Notes: generated by a model not told the origin, from the letters alone. DNA of 64,000 nt from Tragulus kanchil (GCA_022376925.1 JAIOJX010000026.1:255065330-255129329); one strand, 5' to 3'. Numbered from the stretch's first letter, positions 37,437 through 47,462 are shown. Numbers and translations: made by a program.

Positions 37437-37569
37437 TTCTATTGAGAATATATGTCATACTTTTCCCAGTTTTGGACATTGAACTGTTTTTTTCCTAATA
37501 GAAATGTTGCTTTGTGTGTATACCTATTCTTTTCCTTCCATGGATTTTTTTGTGTATGTGTGTGAATTG

Positions 37570-37896
37570 TTTTTTTTTTTTTAAAGATTTATTTATTTAT
37601 TTATTTTGGGGAGAGTGGGGAGGGAGGGGAGCAGGCGGGCCACTTCTATTGGTCTTTCATTTGTCCATTTTCATCCGTCTTTGTTCTTTGGCTCCTGTGG
37701 GCCTCCCATCGCGGCGGCCTCTGTTGTCGCAGAGCACCGGCTCGGGGCGCATGTGCTCCAGAGCTCCGGCTCGGTGGTTTGGACACATCAGTTCAGCCGC
37801 TCCACGGCACGTGGGATCTTCCCAGGCCAGGGCTCGAACTGGCGCCCCTTGCACTGCAAGGCGGTGTCCTTACCCACTGGGCCACCCGGGAAGCCC
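37570..37896 (-). mobile_element. tRNA-Glu-derived SINE, long form, antisense, at a L1 tail (copied at 38744-39076)
   Basis: Full-length copy with the G-rich block (37606-37640) and an intact A- and B-box region in reverse. Flanks GAATTGTTTTT (37564) and GAATTGTTTTATTT (37897) make the target repeat. The right flank is the A-rich tail of the large L1, so the SINE landed at the L1 tail junction. Confidence 0.9.
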
Positions 37897-39373
37897 GAAT
37901 TGTTTTATTTATTTATTTATTTATTTTTGTACATGTATGTTCCCAGATCAATCAGATGCATATCCCTTGACCCTCCCCCCACCCAGGTTCCACCCCCATC
38001 CCTCCAGACCATTGCTCCAAGTGGTTGTAGGTACTCCTATTCCCCTAGCACAATGACAATAGCTATCTTTTCTACACATGACAGTATAGGTTCCCATGTT
38101 ACTCCCTCCCATTGTTCGGTCTCCACAATGTCTTTATGTCTATTCTCTGTTTTTCATGAGTTCACTTGTGTTATCATGACCATCTTACTAGATCCCTTTT
38201 GTGTTTTTTACAAATAGTCTTCATAATTATTAAACTACTGCATAGTACACTCATTCTTTGATATATGTGGAGGATTGGTTCTAGGCATCCCCCTTCAGAT
38301 ACCCAAATCCACGGATGCCCAAGGCTCTTATATAAGATGGCGTGCTATTTGCCTGTGACCTATGTTCATCCTCCCATATATATGAGATACTTTATATCAT
38401 CTCTAGATTGCCTATAGTATTTAATACAATGTATTTGCTATGTGAATAGTCGTAAATACAATATAAATGCTATGTAAATAGTTTCCTGCAAACCAGCAAA
38501 TTCAAGTTTTGCTTTTTGGAACTTTCTGGAATTTTTTCCCCTAATATTTGTGAGCCCTTGTTGGTTGAATCCAAGGATGTGGAACCTGCAAATACAGAGG
38601 GCTGGCTGTATTCTATTGAGAATATATGTCATACTTTTCCCAGTTTTGGACATTGAACTGTTTTTTTCCTAATAGAAATGTTGCTTTGTGTGTATACCTA
38701 TTCTTTTCCTTCCATGGATTTTTTTGTGTATGTGTGTGAATTGTTTTTTTTTTTTTAAAGATTTATTTATTTATTTATTTTGGGGGGAGTGGGGGTGGGG
38801 AGGGAGGGGAGCAGGCGGGCCACTTCTATTGGTCTTTCATTTGTCCATTTTCATCCGTCTTTGTTCTTTGGCTCCTGTGGGCCTCCCATCGCGGCGGCCT
38901 CTGTTGTCGCAGAGCACCGGCTCGGGGCGCATGTGCTCCAGAGCTCCGGCTCGGTGGTTTGGACACATCAGTTCAGCCGCTCCACGGCACGTGGGATCTT
39001 CCCAGGCCAGGGCTCGAACTGGCGCCCCTTGCACTGCAAGGCGGTGTCCTTACCCACTGGGCCACCCGGGAAGCCCGAATTGTTTTATTTATTTATTTAT
39101 TTATTTTTGTACATGTATGTTCCCAGATCAATCAGATGCATATCCCTTGACCCTCCCCCCACCCAGGTTCCACCCCCTCATCCCTCCAGACCATTGCTCC
39201 AAGTGGTTGTAGGTACTCCTATTCCCCTAGCACAATGACAATAGCTATCTTTTCTACACATGACAGTATAGGTTCCCATGTTACTCCCTCCCATTGTTCG
39301 GTCTCCACAATGTCTTTATGTCTATTCTCTGTTTTTTCATGAGTTCACTATGTGTGTTATCATGACCATCTTA

Positions 39374-39907
39374 CTAGATCCCATATATATGAGTTAGTAT
39401 ACTATACTTGTCTTTCTCTTTTTGACTTACTTCACTTTTTATGATAGGTTCTAGAGCCAGCCACCTCATTAGGACTGAGTCTTCTGCATTTCTTTTAACA
39501 GCTGAGTAGTATTCCATTGTATATATGTACCAGAGCTTCTGTATCCATTCATTTGTCGATGGACATCTAGGTTGCTTCCATGTTCTGGCTATTGTATAGA
39601 GAGCTGCAATGAACATTGGGGTACAGGTGCCTCTTTCAGTTTTGATTTCATCAGGATATAGGCCTAATAGTGGGATTGCTTCTATTTTTAGTTTTTTAAG
39701 GAATCTCCATATTGTCTTCCATAGAGGTTGTATTAATTTACATTCCCACCAGCAATGCAAGAGGGTTCCCTTTTCTCCACACCCTCTCCAGCATTTGTTG
39801 TCTGTCGATTTGTTGATGATGGCCATTCTGACAGGTGTGAGGTGGTATCTCATTGTGGTTTTAATTTGCATTTCTCTAATAATAAGTGAGGTTGAGTATC
39901 GTTTCAT
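39374..39907 (-). pseudogene. L1 ORF2 C-terminal segment with zinc knuckle, copy 1
   Basis: The C-terminal part of a L1 ORF2 protein, the nucleic-acid-binding tail needed for retrotransposition. The knuckle is visible as CWRGC, then H seven residues after the second Cys, then CWWEC, giving the C-X3-C-X7-H-X4-C pattern. Downstream are [19 protein letters not shown] and the conserved [15 protein letters not shown] motif ([12 protein letters not shown] here). This copy lacks 15 bases near 39682, removing five residues (PYDPA region) that the second copy at 40434-40985 keeps. It is open to its end, but it is cut off from the rest of ORF2 by an upstream stop at the boundary with the 39908-40447 frame. 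Confidence 0.85.
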
Positions 39908-40447
39908 TTATTTTTGGACCATTTGTATGTCCTCTTTGGAGAGGCGTCTCTTGAGATCTTTTTCCCATTTTTTGATTGGGCTGCTCATTTTCCCTGTGCT
40001 GAGTTGTCTGAGTTGCTTGTAGATTTTGGAGATTAATTCTTTGTCTGTTGTTTCATTTGCTATGATTTTCTCCCACTCTGTGGGGTGTCTGTTGAACTTT
40101 TTTGTAATTTCTTTTGCTGTACAAAAGCTTTTAAGTTTCATAAGGTCCCATATGTTCATTTTTCTTTTCAGTTCTGCTATTTTAGTTGATGGGTCAAAGA
40201 AGATCTTGCTTTGATTGATGTCTTTGAGGGTTTTGCCTATATTCTCCTCTAAGAGTTTGATGGTTTCTGGTCTTACATTGAGGTCTTTAATCCATTTTGA
40301 GTTGATCTTAGTGTATGGCGTCAGGGAATGTTCCAATTTCATTTTTTTGCATGTAGCTGTCCAGTTTTCCCAGCACCACTTGTTAAAGAGGCTGTCTTTG
40401 TCCCATTTTATAGTTTCTCCTCCAAAAAGGGCCTTACTTGATCCCAT
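39908..40447 (-). pseudogene. L1 ORF2 region between RT and zinc knuckle, copy 1
   Basis: Encodes the post-RT part of ORF2, with the recognisable [40 protein letters not shown] and WEKIFANETTDK-like motifs ([12 protein letters not shown] here). The first residues of the open frame come from the duplication junction and are not native. The frame ends at 39908 and the C-terminal segment resumes in another frame, so a frameshift separates them. The second copy of this segment is 40986-41501, continuing into 41551. Neighbouring ORF2 pieces lie in the expected order on the same strand. Confidence 0.85.
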
Positions 40448-40985
40448 ATATATGAGTTAGTATACTATACTTGTCTTTCTCTTTTTGACTTACTTCACTT
40501 TTTATGATAGGTTCTAGAGCCAGCCACCTCATTAGGACTGAGTCTTCTGCATTTCTTTTAACAGCTGAGTAGTATTCCATTGTATATATGTACCAGAGCT
40601 TCTGTATCCATTCATTTGTCGATGGACATCTAGGTTGCTTCCATGTTCTGGCTATTGTATAGAGAGCTGCAATGAACATTGGGGTACAGGTGCCTCTTTC
40701 AGTTTTGATTTCATCAGGATATAGGCCTAATAGTGGGATTGCTGGATCATAGGGTGCTTCTATTTTTAGTTTTTTAAGGAATCTCCATATTGTCTTCCAT
40801 AGAGGTTGTATTAATTTACATTCCCACCAGCAATGCAAGAGGGTTCCCTTTTCTCCACACCCTCTCCAGCATTTGTTGTCTGTCGATTTGTTGATGATGG
40901 CCATTCTGACAGGTGTGAGGTGGTATCTCATTGTGGTTTTAATTTGCATTTCTCTAATAATAAGTGAGGTTGAGTATCGTTTCAT
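40434..40985 (-). pseudogene. L1 ORF2 C-terminal segment with zinc knuckle, copy 2
   Basis: Same segment as 39374-39907 but five residues longer, because it keeps the 15 bases missing there. The zinc-knuckle Cys and His residues are the same in both copies. The longer form matches the usual L1 sequence better ([18 protein letters not shown] stretch), so copy 1 carries the deletion. The presence of two forms side by side argues that the copies are two alleles or two read consensuses and not an exact computational repeat. Confidence 0.85.
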
Positions 40986-41550
40986 TTATTTTTGGACCAT
41001 TTGTATGTCCTCTTTGGAGAGGCGTCTCTTGAGATCTTTTTCCCATTTTTTGATTGGGCTGCTCATTTTCCCTGTGCTGAGTTGTCTGAGTTGCTTGTAG
41101 ATTTTGGAGATTAATTCTTTGTCTGTTGTTTCATTTGCTATGATTTTCTCCCACTCTGTGGGGTGTCTGTTGAACTTTTTTGTAATTTCTTTTGCTGTAC
41201 AAAAGCTTTTAAGTTTCATAAGGTCCCATATGTTCATTTTTCTTTTCAGTTCTGCTATTTTAGTTGATGGGTCAAAGAAGATCTTGCTTTGATTGATGTC
41301 TTTGAGGGTTTTGCCTATATTCTCCTCTAAGAGTTTGATGGTTTCTGGTCTTACATTGAGGTCTTTAATTCATTTTGAGTTGATCTTAGTGTATGGCGTC
41401 AGGGAATGTTCCAATTTCATTTTTTTGCATGTAGCTGTCCAGTTTTCCCAGCACCACTTGTTAAAGAGGCTGTCTTTGTCCCATTTTATAGTTTCTCCTC
41501 CTTTATCAAAAATAAGGTACCCATAGGTGCGTGGGTTGATCTCTGGGTTC

Positions 41551-41895
41551 TCAATCTTGTTTCATTGATCTACAGTTCTGTTTTTGTGCCAGTAACCATA
41601 CTGTCTTGATGACTGTTGCTTTGTAGTAGAGTCTGAAGTTAGGGAGGCTGATTCCTCCAGCTCCATTCTTCTTCCTCAGGATTGCTTTGGCTATTCGAGG
41701 TCTTTTGCATTTCCATATGAACTGTGTTTTTCTTTGGTCTAGTTCTGTGAAGAATGTCATTGGTAGCTTGATAGGGATCACATTGAATCTATAGATGACA
41801 TTTGGTAGTATGGTCATTTTCACCATATTGATTCTTCTGACCCAGGAACATGGAATATTTCGCCATCTGTTTAAGTCTTCTTTAATGTCTCTCAT
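41551..41895 (-). pseudogene. L1 ORF2 thumb/post-RT segment (copied at 42682-43026)
   Basis: Encodes the ORF2 part just after the RT palm, with the motifs [34 protein letters not shown] and [19 protein letters not shown], all typical of L1. The copy at 42682-43026 differs by one residue (GAGG against EAGG). The frame begins in a different phase from the RT palm, and the stretch that normally joins them is shortened, so a frameshift with a small deletion lies near 41890 and 43020. Its C-terminal end stops at a nonsense codon before the next segment. Confidence 0.85.
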
Positions 41896-42562
41896 GAGTG
41901 TCTTTTGTGTACAGTTCTTTTGTTTCTTTGGGTAGGTTTATTCCTAGATATTTGATTCTTTTGGTTGCAATGGTGAAGGGGATTGCCTCTTTGATTTCGT
42001 TTTCTGATTTTTCATTGTTTGTGTATAGGAATGCCAGTGATTTCTGTGTGTTGACTTTGTATCCTGTGACTTTGCTGAATTCAATGATTAACTCTAGTAG
42101 CTTTGTAATAGTGTCTTTGGGATTTTCTATGTGTAATATCATGTCGTCTGCAATAAAAGAGAGCTTGACTTCTTCCTTTCCAATCTGGATTCCTTTGATT
42201 TCTTTCTCTTCTCTTATTGCTGTTGCTAGAACTTCCAGGACTATGTTGAATAAGAGTGGTGAAAGTGGACACCCTTGTCTTATTCCTGATCTTAGAGGAA
42301 ATGCTTTGAGTTTTTCACCATTGAGGATAATGTTTGCTGTGGGCTTCTCATAGATGGCTTTCACTATGTTGAGATAGGTTCCTTCTATGCCCATTTTCTG
42401 AAGAGTTTTTATCATAAATGGATGTTGTACTTTGTCGAAGGCTTTTTCTGCATCTATTGAGATGATCATGTGATTTTTGTCTCTCAATTTGTTGATATGG
42501 TGTATCATATTGATTGATTTGCGGATATTGATCTTAGTGTATGGCGTCAGGGAATGTTCCAA
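41882..42562 (-). pseudogene. L1 ORF2 RT palm, truncated chimeric copy
   Basis: Second copy of the RT palm. The open frame begins with a few residues from the post-RT region ([11 protein letters not shown]), contributed by the duplication junction near 42530, and then runs into [20 protein letters not shown] and the palm. Motif A ([15 protein letters not shown]), motif B ([19 protein letters not shown]) and motif C (IADDMIL) are present. The chimeric start shows directly that the tandem copy is not a natural LINE structure. Confidence 0.85.
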
Positions 42563-43012
42563 TTTTTTGATTAGTTTCCCAGCACCACTTGTTAAAGAGG
42601 CTGTCTTTGTCCCATTTTATAGTTTCTCCTCCTTTATCAAAAATAAGGTACCCATAGGTGCGTGGGTTGATCTCTGGGTTCTCAATCTTGTTTCATTGAT
42701 CTACAGTTCTGTTTTTGTGCCAGTAACCATACTGTCTTGATGACTGTTGCTTTGTAGTAGAGTCTGAAGTTAGGGAGGCTGATTCCTCCAGCTTCATTCT
42801 TCTTCCTCAGGATTGCTTTGGCTATTCGAGGTCTTTTGCATTTCCATATGAACTGTGTTTTTCTTTGGTCTAGTTCTGTGAAGAATGTCATTGGTAGCTT
42901 GATAGGGATCACATTGAATCTATAGATGACATTTGGTAGTATGGTCATTTTCACCATATTGATTCTTCTGACCCAGGAACATGGAATATTTCGCCATCTG
43001 TTTAAGTCTTCT

Positions 43013-43777
43013 TTAATGTCTCTCATGAGTGTCTTTTGTGTACAGTTCTTTTGTTTCTTTGGGTAGGTTTATTCCTAGATATTTGATTCTTTTGGTTGCA
43101 ATGGTGAAGGGGATTGCCTCTTTGATTTCGTTTTCTGATTTTTCATTGTTTGTGTATAGGAATGCCAGTGATTTCTGTGTGTTGACTTTGTATCCTGTGA
43201 CTTTGCTGAATTCAATGATTAACTCTAGTAGCTTTGTAATAGTGTCTTTGGGATTTTCTATGTGTAATATCATGTCGTCTGCAATAAAAGAGAGCTTGAC
43301 TTCTTCCTTTCCAATCTGGATTCCTTTGATTTCTTTCTCTTCTCTTATTGCTGTTGCTAGGACTTCCAGGACTATGTTGAATAAGAGTGGTGAAAGTGGA
43401 CACCCTTGTCTTATTCCTGATCTTAGAGGAAATGCTTTGAGTTTTTCACCATTGAGGATAATGTTTGCTGTGGGCTTCTCATAGATGGCTTTCACTATGT
43501 TGAGATAGGTTCCTTCTATGCCCATTTTCTGAAGAGTTTTTATCATAAATGGATGTTGTACTTTGTCGAAGGCTTTTTCTGCATCTATTGAGATGATCAT
43601 GTGATTTTTGTCTCTCAATTTGTTGATATGGTGTATCACATTGATTGATTTGCGGATATTGAAGAATCCTTGCATGCCTGGGATGAACCCAACTTGATCG
43701 TGATGTATGAGCTTTTTGATATGTTGTTGAATTCTGTTTGCTAGGATTTTTTTGAGGATTTTGGCGTCTAGATTCAT
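43013..43777 (-). pseudogene. L1 ORF2 reverse transcriptase palm
   Basis: Reverse-transcriptase core of L1, which would copy L1 RNA at the nicked target. The segment begins in the conserved [19 protein letters not shown] region. It then has [11 protein letters not shown], motif A with Asp in [11 protein letters not shown], motif [13 protein letters not shown], and motif C with the catalytic Asp pair in IADD. The usual motif C is FADD, so the residue before ADD is changed to Ile; both Asp residues remain. Upstream, the YRPISL motif is in another frame: a frameshift after the PKPGK motif separates it from 43791-44660. Downstream, the frame ends after [15 protein letters not shown]. Confidence 0.9.
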
Positions 43778-43790
43778 CAGTGAAATTGGC

Positions 43791-44660
43791 CTATAAGTTT
43801 ATTTTTTTGTGTTTGCCTGGTTTTGGTATCAGGGTGATGGTGGCCTCATAGAATGTGTTTGGAAGTGTTCCTTCCTGTACAATTGTTTGGAAGAGTTTTA
43901 GAAGGACAGGCATTAGCTCTTCTTTAAATGTTTGGTGGAATTCACTTGTGACACCATCTGGCCCTGGGCTTTTATTTTTGGGTAGATTTTTGATCACAAA
44001 GTTAATTTCTGAGCTTGTGATTGGCTTGTTCATAGTTTCTATTTCTTCCTGGCTCAGTCTTGGGAGATTAATCTTCCCCAAGAAACTGTCCATTTCTTCC
44101 AGGTTGTCCAGTTTGTTGCCATAGAGTTGCTCATAATAGTCTCTTAGAATCCTTTGGATTTCTGCATTATCTGTTGTAATCTCTCCTTTTTCATTTTTGA
44201 TTTTGTTGATCTGGTTCTTCTCTCTCTTTTTCTTAATGAGTCTGGCCAGTGGTGTGTCGATTTTGTTTATCTTTTCGAAGAACCCGCTTTTTGTTTTATT
44301 TATCCTTACTATTGTTTCTTTTGTTTCTTTATCATTTATTTCTGCTTTGATCTTTATGATTTCCCTTCTTCTGCTGGCTTTGGGGTGTTTTTGTTCTTCT
44401 TTCTCCAGTTGTTTTAAGCGTAAGGTTAGGTCGTCCGTTTGAGATTTTCCTAGTGTCTTGAGGTGGGATTGAATTGCTGTAAACTTCCCTCTTAGAACTG
44501 CTTTTGCAGTATTCCATAGGTTTTGCACTGTCATGTGTTCATTGTCATTTTCTTCTAGGAATTTTTTTATTTCTCCTTTGATTTGCTCAGTAATCAGTTG
44601 GTTTTTTAGGTATGTGTTGTTTAATCTCCATGTGTTTGTGTTTTTAGTGGGTTTTTGCAC
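43791..44660 (-). pseudogene. L1 ORF2 linker and N-terminal RT region, copy 1
   Basis: Part of ORF2 between the endonuclease and the RT palm. Visible landmarks are NTWRLNNTYLKNQLITEQIK, LWNTAKAVLRGKFTAIQ, KIDTPLARLIKKKRE, RDYYEQLYGNKLD, KNKSPGPDGVTSEFHQTF and TITLIPKPGK. The frame then breaks: a small deletion and frameshift put YRPISL into another phase. Copy 2 at 44912-45655 has the same break and a few amino-acid changes (NLEEMDSF against HLEEMDSL). The shared break means it predates the duplication. Confidence 0.88.
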
Positions 44661-44898
44661 TGTCTGGTTTTATGTGTTTTACTTTGTCGAAGGCTTTTTC
44701 TGCATCTATTGAGATGATCATGTGATTTTTGTCTCTCAATTTGTTGATATGGTGTATCACATTGATTGATTTGCGGATATTGAAGAATCCTTGCATGCCT
44801 GGGATGAACCCAACTTGATCGTGATGTATGAGCTTTTTGATATGTTGTTGAATTCTGTTTGCTAGGATTTTTTTGAGGATTTTGGCGTCTAGATTCAT
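44644..44898 (-). pseudogene. L1 ORF2 RT palm start, third partial copy
   Basis: A short repeat of the RT segment from [14 protein letters not shown] to [10 protein letters not shown], after which the frame runs into the 31-bp junction (44650-44680) and stops. It is simply the left end of copy 2 of tandem duplication 10 and has no independent origin. Confidence 0.8.
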
Positions 44899-44911
44899 CA
44901 GTGAAATTGGC

Positions 44912-45655
44912 CTATAAGTTTATTTTTTTGTGTTTGCCTGGTTTTGGTATCAGGGTGATGGTGGCCTCATAGAATGTGTTTGGAAGTGTTCCTTCCTGTA
45001 CAATTGTTTGGAAGAGTTTTAGAAGGACAGGCATTAGCTCTTCTTTAAATGTTTGGTGGAATTCACTTGTGACACCATCTGGCCCTGGGCTTTTATTTTT
45101 GGGTAGATTTTTGATCACAAAGTTAATTTCTGAGCTTGTGATTGGCTTGTTCATAGTTTCTATTTCTTCCTGGCTCAGTCTTGGGAGATTAATCTTCCCC
45201 AATAAACTGTCCATTTCTTCCAGGTGGTCCAGTTTGTTGCCATAGAGTTGCTCATAATAGTCTCTTAGAATCCTTTGGATTTCTGCATTATCTGTTGTAA
45301 TCTCTCCTTTTTCATTTTTGATTTTGTTGATCTGGTTCTTCTCTCTCTTTTTCTTAATGAGTCTGGCCAGTGGTGTGTCGATTTTGTTTATCTTTTCGAA
45401 GAACCCGCTCTTTGTTTTATTTATCCTTACTATTGTTTCTTTTGTTTCTTTATCATTTATTTCTGCTTTGATCTTTATGATTTCCCTTCTTCTGCTGACT
45501 TTGGGGTGTTTTTGTTCTTCTTTCTCCAGTTGTTTTAAGCGTAAGGTTAGGTCGTCCGTTTGAGATTTTCCTAGTGTCTTGAGGTGGGATTGAATTGCTG
45601 TAAACTTCCCTCTTAGAACTGCTTTTGCAGTATTCCATAGGTTTTGCACTGTCAT
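44912..45655 (-). pseudogene. L1 ORF2 linker and N-terminal RT region, copy 2
   Basis: Same segment as 43791-44660, missing the first residues of the open frame because the tract upstream (45771-45783, an A-run on the minus strand) shifts frame. The endonuclease piece at 45742-45981 reads into this A-run and ends in a stop two codons after THGD-like sequence, in a different phase from NTWRLNN. The A-run length change is therefore one of the disabling mutations of ORF2. Confidence 0.88.
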
Positions 45656-45741
45656 GTGTTCATTGTCGTTTTCTTCTAGGAATTTTTTTATTTCTCCTTT
45701 GATTTGCTCAGTAATCAGTTGGTTTTTTAGGTATGTGTTGT

Positions 45742-46484
45742 TTAATCTCCATGTGTTTGTGTTTTTAGTGTTTTTTTTTTTTTCCTGTAATTGATCTCTA
45801 GTCTCATTGCATTGTGGTCCGAGAAGATGGTTGATATAATTTCAGTTTTCTTGAATTGACTGAGGTTTGATTTGTGGCCCAAGATGTGGTCTATTCTGGA
45901 GAATGTTTCGTGAGCACTTGGGAAGAAAGTGTATTCTTCTGCTTTTGGATGGAAAGTCCTAAAGATATCAATGAGGTCCATTTCTTCTAGTGTGGCATTT
46001 AAGGCTTGTGTTTCTTTATTAATTTTCTGTTTGGATCATCTGTCCATTGGTGCGAGAGGAGTGTTAAAGTCTCCTACTATGATTGTGTTAGTGTCAATGT
46101 CTTCTTTTATGTCTGAAAGTGTTTGTCTTATGTATTGGGGTGCTCCTGTGTTGGCTGCATAGATATTTATGATTGTTATGTCTTCTTCTTGGATCGATCC
46201 CTTGATCATGATGTAGTATCCTGCCTTGTCTCTTCTAATCTTCTTTATTTTGAGGTCTATTTTGTCTGATATGAAGATTGCTACTGCAGCTTTCTTTTGA
46301 TTTCCATTTGCATGGAATATCTTTTTCCAGCCTATCACTTTCAGTCTGAGTGTCTCTAGGTCTGAAGTGAGTTTCCTGGAGGCAGCATATGTATGGGTCG
46401 TGTTTTTGAATCCATTCAGCCAGTCTGTGTCTTTTGGTTTGGGCATTTAGTCCCTTTACATGCAAAGTAATTTATTGATACAAA
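45742..46484 (-). pseudogene. L1 ORF2 endonuclease domain, three broken pieces
   Basis: AP-type endonuclease that nicks target DNA for L1 insertion. Read right to left: ITLHVKGLNAQTKRHRLAEW starts right after a stop codon; the usual form is ITLNVNGLN, so the catalytic Asn is His and the second Asn is Lys. The Glu in LQETHF is kept. A frameshift near 46345 follows, then GWKKIFHANGNQKKA, INIYAANTGAP (usually YAPNTGAP) and VGDFNTPL. An in-frame TGA at 46036-46038 interrupts MDR-SKQKIN. The last piece keeps RIDHILGHK and the SDHN motif with the catalytic His. The loss of the first Asn alone predicts an inactive enzyme. Confidence 0.88.
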
Positions 46485-46580
46485 TGATCCTATTGTCATC
46501 TTCTTAGATGTTATGATGGGTTTGTTTTGTGCATCTTCTTCTCTTATACTTGTTGTCTATATAAGTCCCTTTAACACTTG

Positions 46581-47462
46581 TTATAAGGCTGGTTTGGTGT
46601 TACTAAGTTCTTTTAATTTTTGCTTATCTGTAAGGCTTTTGATTTCTCCATCAATTTTGAATGAGATCCTTGCAGGGTAGAGGATTCTTGGTTGCAGATT
46701 ATTCTCTTTTAGCCATTTAAATGTGTCCTGCCATTCCCTTCTGGCCTGCAGAGTTTCTGTTGAAAGATCAGCTGTTAAATGTATGGGCTTTCCCTTGTAT
46801 GTCACTAGTTGCTTTGCCCTTGCTGCTTTGAGAATTCTGTCCTTGTGTTTAATTTGTGTTAGCTTCATTAATATGTGTCTTAGTGTGTTACTTCTTGGAT
46901 TGATTCTGTATGGTACTCTTTGCGCTTCTTGGACTTGATTGACTATTTCTTTTCCCATGTTGGGGAAATTTTCAACTATAATCTCTTCAAAAATTTTCTC
47001 ATAGCTTTTCTTTTTTTCTTCTTCTTCTGGAACCCCTATAATTTGAATATTGGTGCGTTTGATATTATCCCAGAGGTCTCTGAGGCTATCCTCTGCTTTT
47101 TTCATTCTTTGAGCTAGAGTCTGTTTTTCAGTAGTTACTTCCACCATTCTATCTTCCAGCTCACTTATCTGGTCTTCTGTCTCAGATACTCTGCTCTTGA
47201 TTCCTTTTACAGTGTTTTTCAGTTCAGCAATTGAGTTGTTTGTCTCTGTTACTTTTTTGGTAAGTTCTTGTATTTCTTTATTCAGTGTGTTAGTTGTGTC
47301 TTGCAATTTCTCTAACATTCTGTTTTCAGTGTCTTTGATGATCTTTACTATCATTCTTCTGAAATCACTTTCAAAAAGTTTGTCCAAATTCTCTTCATTG
47401 ATTTGATCTTGTGTGTTTGTAGATTGTTCCTTCACTTGTGTGGTATTTCTCTGTCGTTTCAT
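46581..47462 (-). CDS. L1 ORF1 protein, open for 293 codons
   Basis: RNA-binding, trimer-forming L1 protein. It starts at the ATG in MKRQRNTTQVKEQ. A coiled coil with heptad pattern covers about residues 45-130, an RRM-type domain begins at NIQIIGVPE (138-146), and the C-terminal domain covers about 190-285, with RVPYRINPRSNTLRHILMK and WLKENNLQPRILYP. It ends ...NTKPAL then TAA; the next codons read QVLKGLI then stop, which looks like the ancestral tail, so the last few residues were probably lost to a nonsense mutation. No other break is visible. It lies upstream of ORF2 as expected. Expression is not evident from the sequence. Confidence 0.88.
   Translation of the reverse strand: MKRQRNTTQVKEQSTNTQDQINEENLDKLFESDFRRMIVKIIKDTENRMLEKLQDTTNTLNKEIQELTKKVTETNNSIAELKNTVKGIKSRVSETEDQISELEDRMVEVTTEKQTLAQRMKKAEDSLRDLWDNIKRTNIQIIGVPEEEEKKKSYEKIFEEIIVENFPNMGKEIVNQVQEAQRVPYRINPRSNTLRHILMKLTQIKHKDRILKAARAKQLVTYKGKPIHLTADLSTETLQARREWQDTFKWLKENNLQPRILYPARISFKIDGEIKSLTDKQKLKELSNTKPAL

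Larger units (their letters stand above)
37041..39381. repeat. Direct tandem duplication 7, period about 1174 bp
   Basis: Copy 1 is about 37041-38197 and copy 2 about 38215-39381, with a 17-bp junction. Each copy contains a MER2-like element, a long-form SINE and the start of the L1 3' UTR. Differences include a 6-base G/T-rich expansion near 38783-38796, a TC insertion near 39178, a T-run change and a small insertion near 39349. Confidence 0.95.
39377..41501. repeat. Direct tandem duplication 8, period about 1063-1078 bp
   Basis: Copy 1 is about 39377-40423, then a 16-bp junction, then copy 2 about 40440-41501. Copy 1 lacks 15 bp present at 40743-40757 in copy 2. A C/T difference is visible at about 40291 against 41370. 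It lies wholly inside the antisense L1. Confidence 0.95.
41381..43661. repeat. Direct tandem duplication 9, period about 1131-1148 bp
   Basis: Copy 1 is about 41381-42530 and copy 2 about 42529-43661. At the left edge copy 2 carries a patch (42564-42576) replacing about 30 bases of copy 1. Elsewhere I see about three single-base changes (near 41662/42793, 42231/43362 and 42509/43640). Confidence 0.95.
43560..45770. repeat. Direct tandem duplication 10, period about 1121 bp
   Basis: Copy 1 is about 43560-44649 and copy 2 about 44681-45770, separated by about 31 bp that does not fit the expected L1 continuation. There are a few single-base differences (near 44084/45205, 44106/45227, 44289/45410, 44378/45499 and 44548/45669). 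Confidence 0.95.

Noticed and set aside
37514..39238. Plus-strand frames of up to 203 codons at 37514-38217 and 38688-39238
   Set aside because: They run through the SINE and the L1 3' UTR in antisense. The 'protein' is translated SINE head and body, and it recurs at other SINE loci.
39609..46162. Many plus-strand open frames of 60-150 codons across 39.6-48.5 kb
   Set aside because: They lie opposite L1 ORF1 and ORF2 and have hydrophobic, low-complexity sequences typical of antisense shadows. They repeat exactly with each tandem copy.
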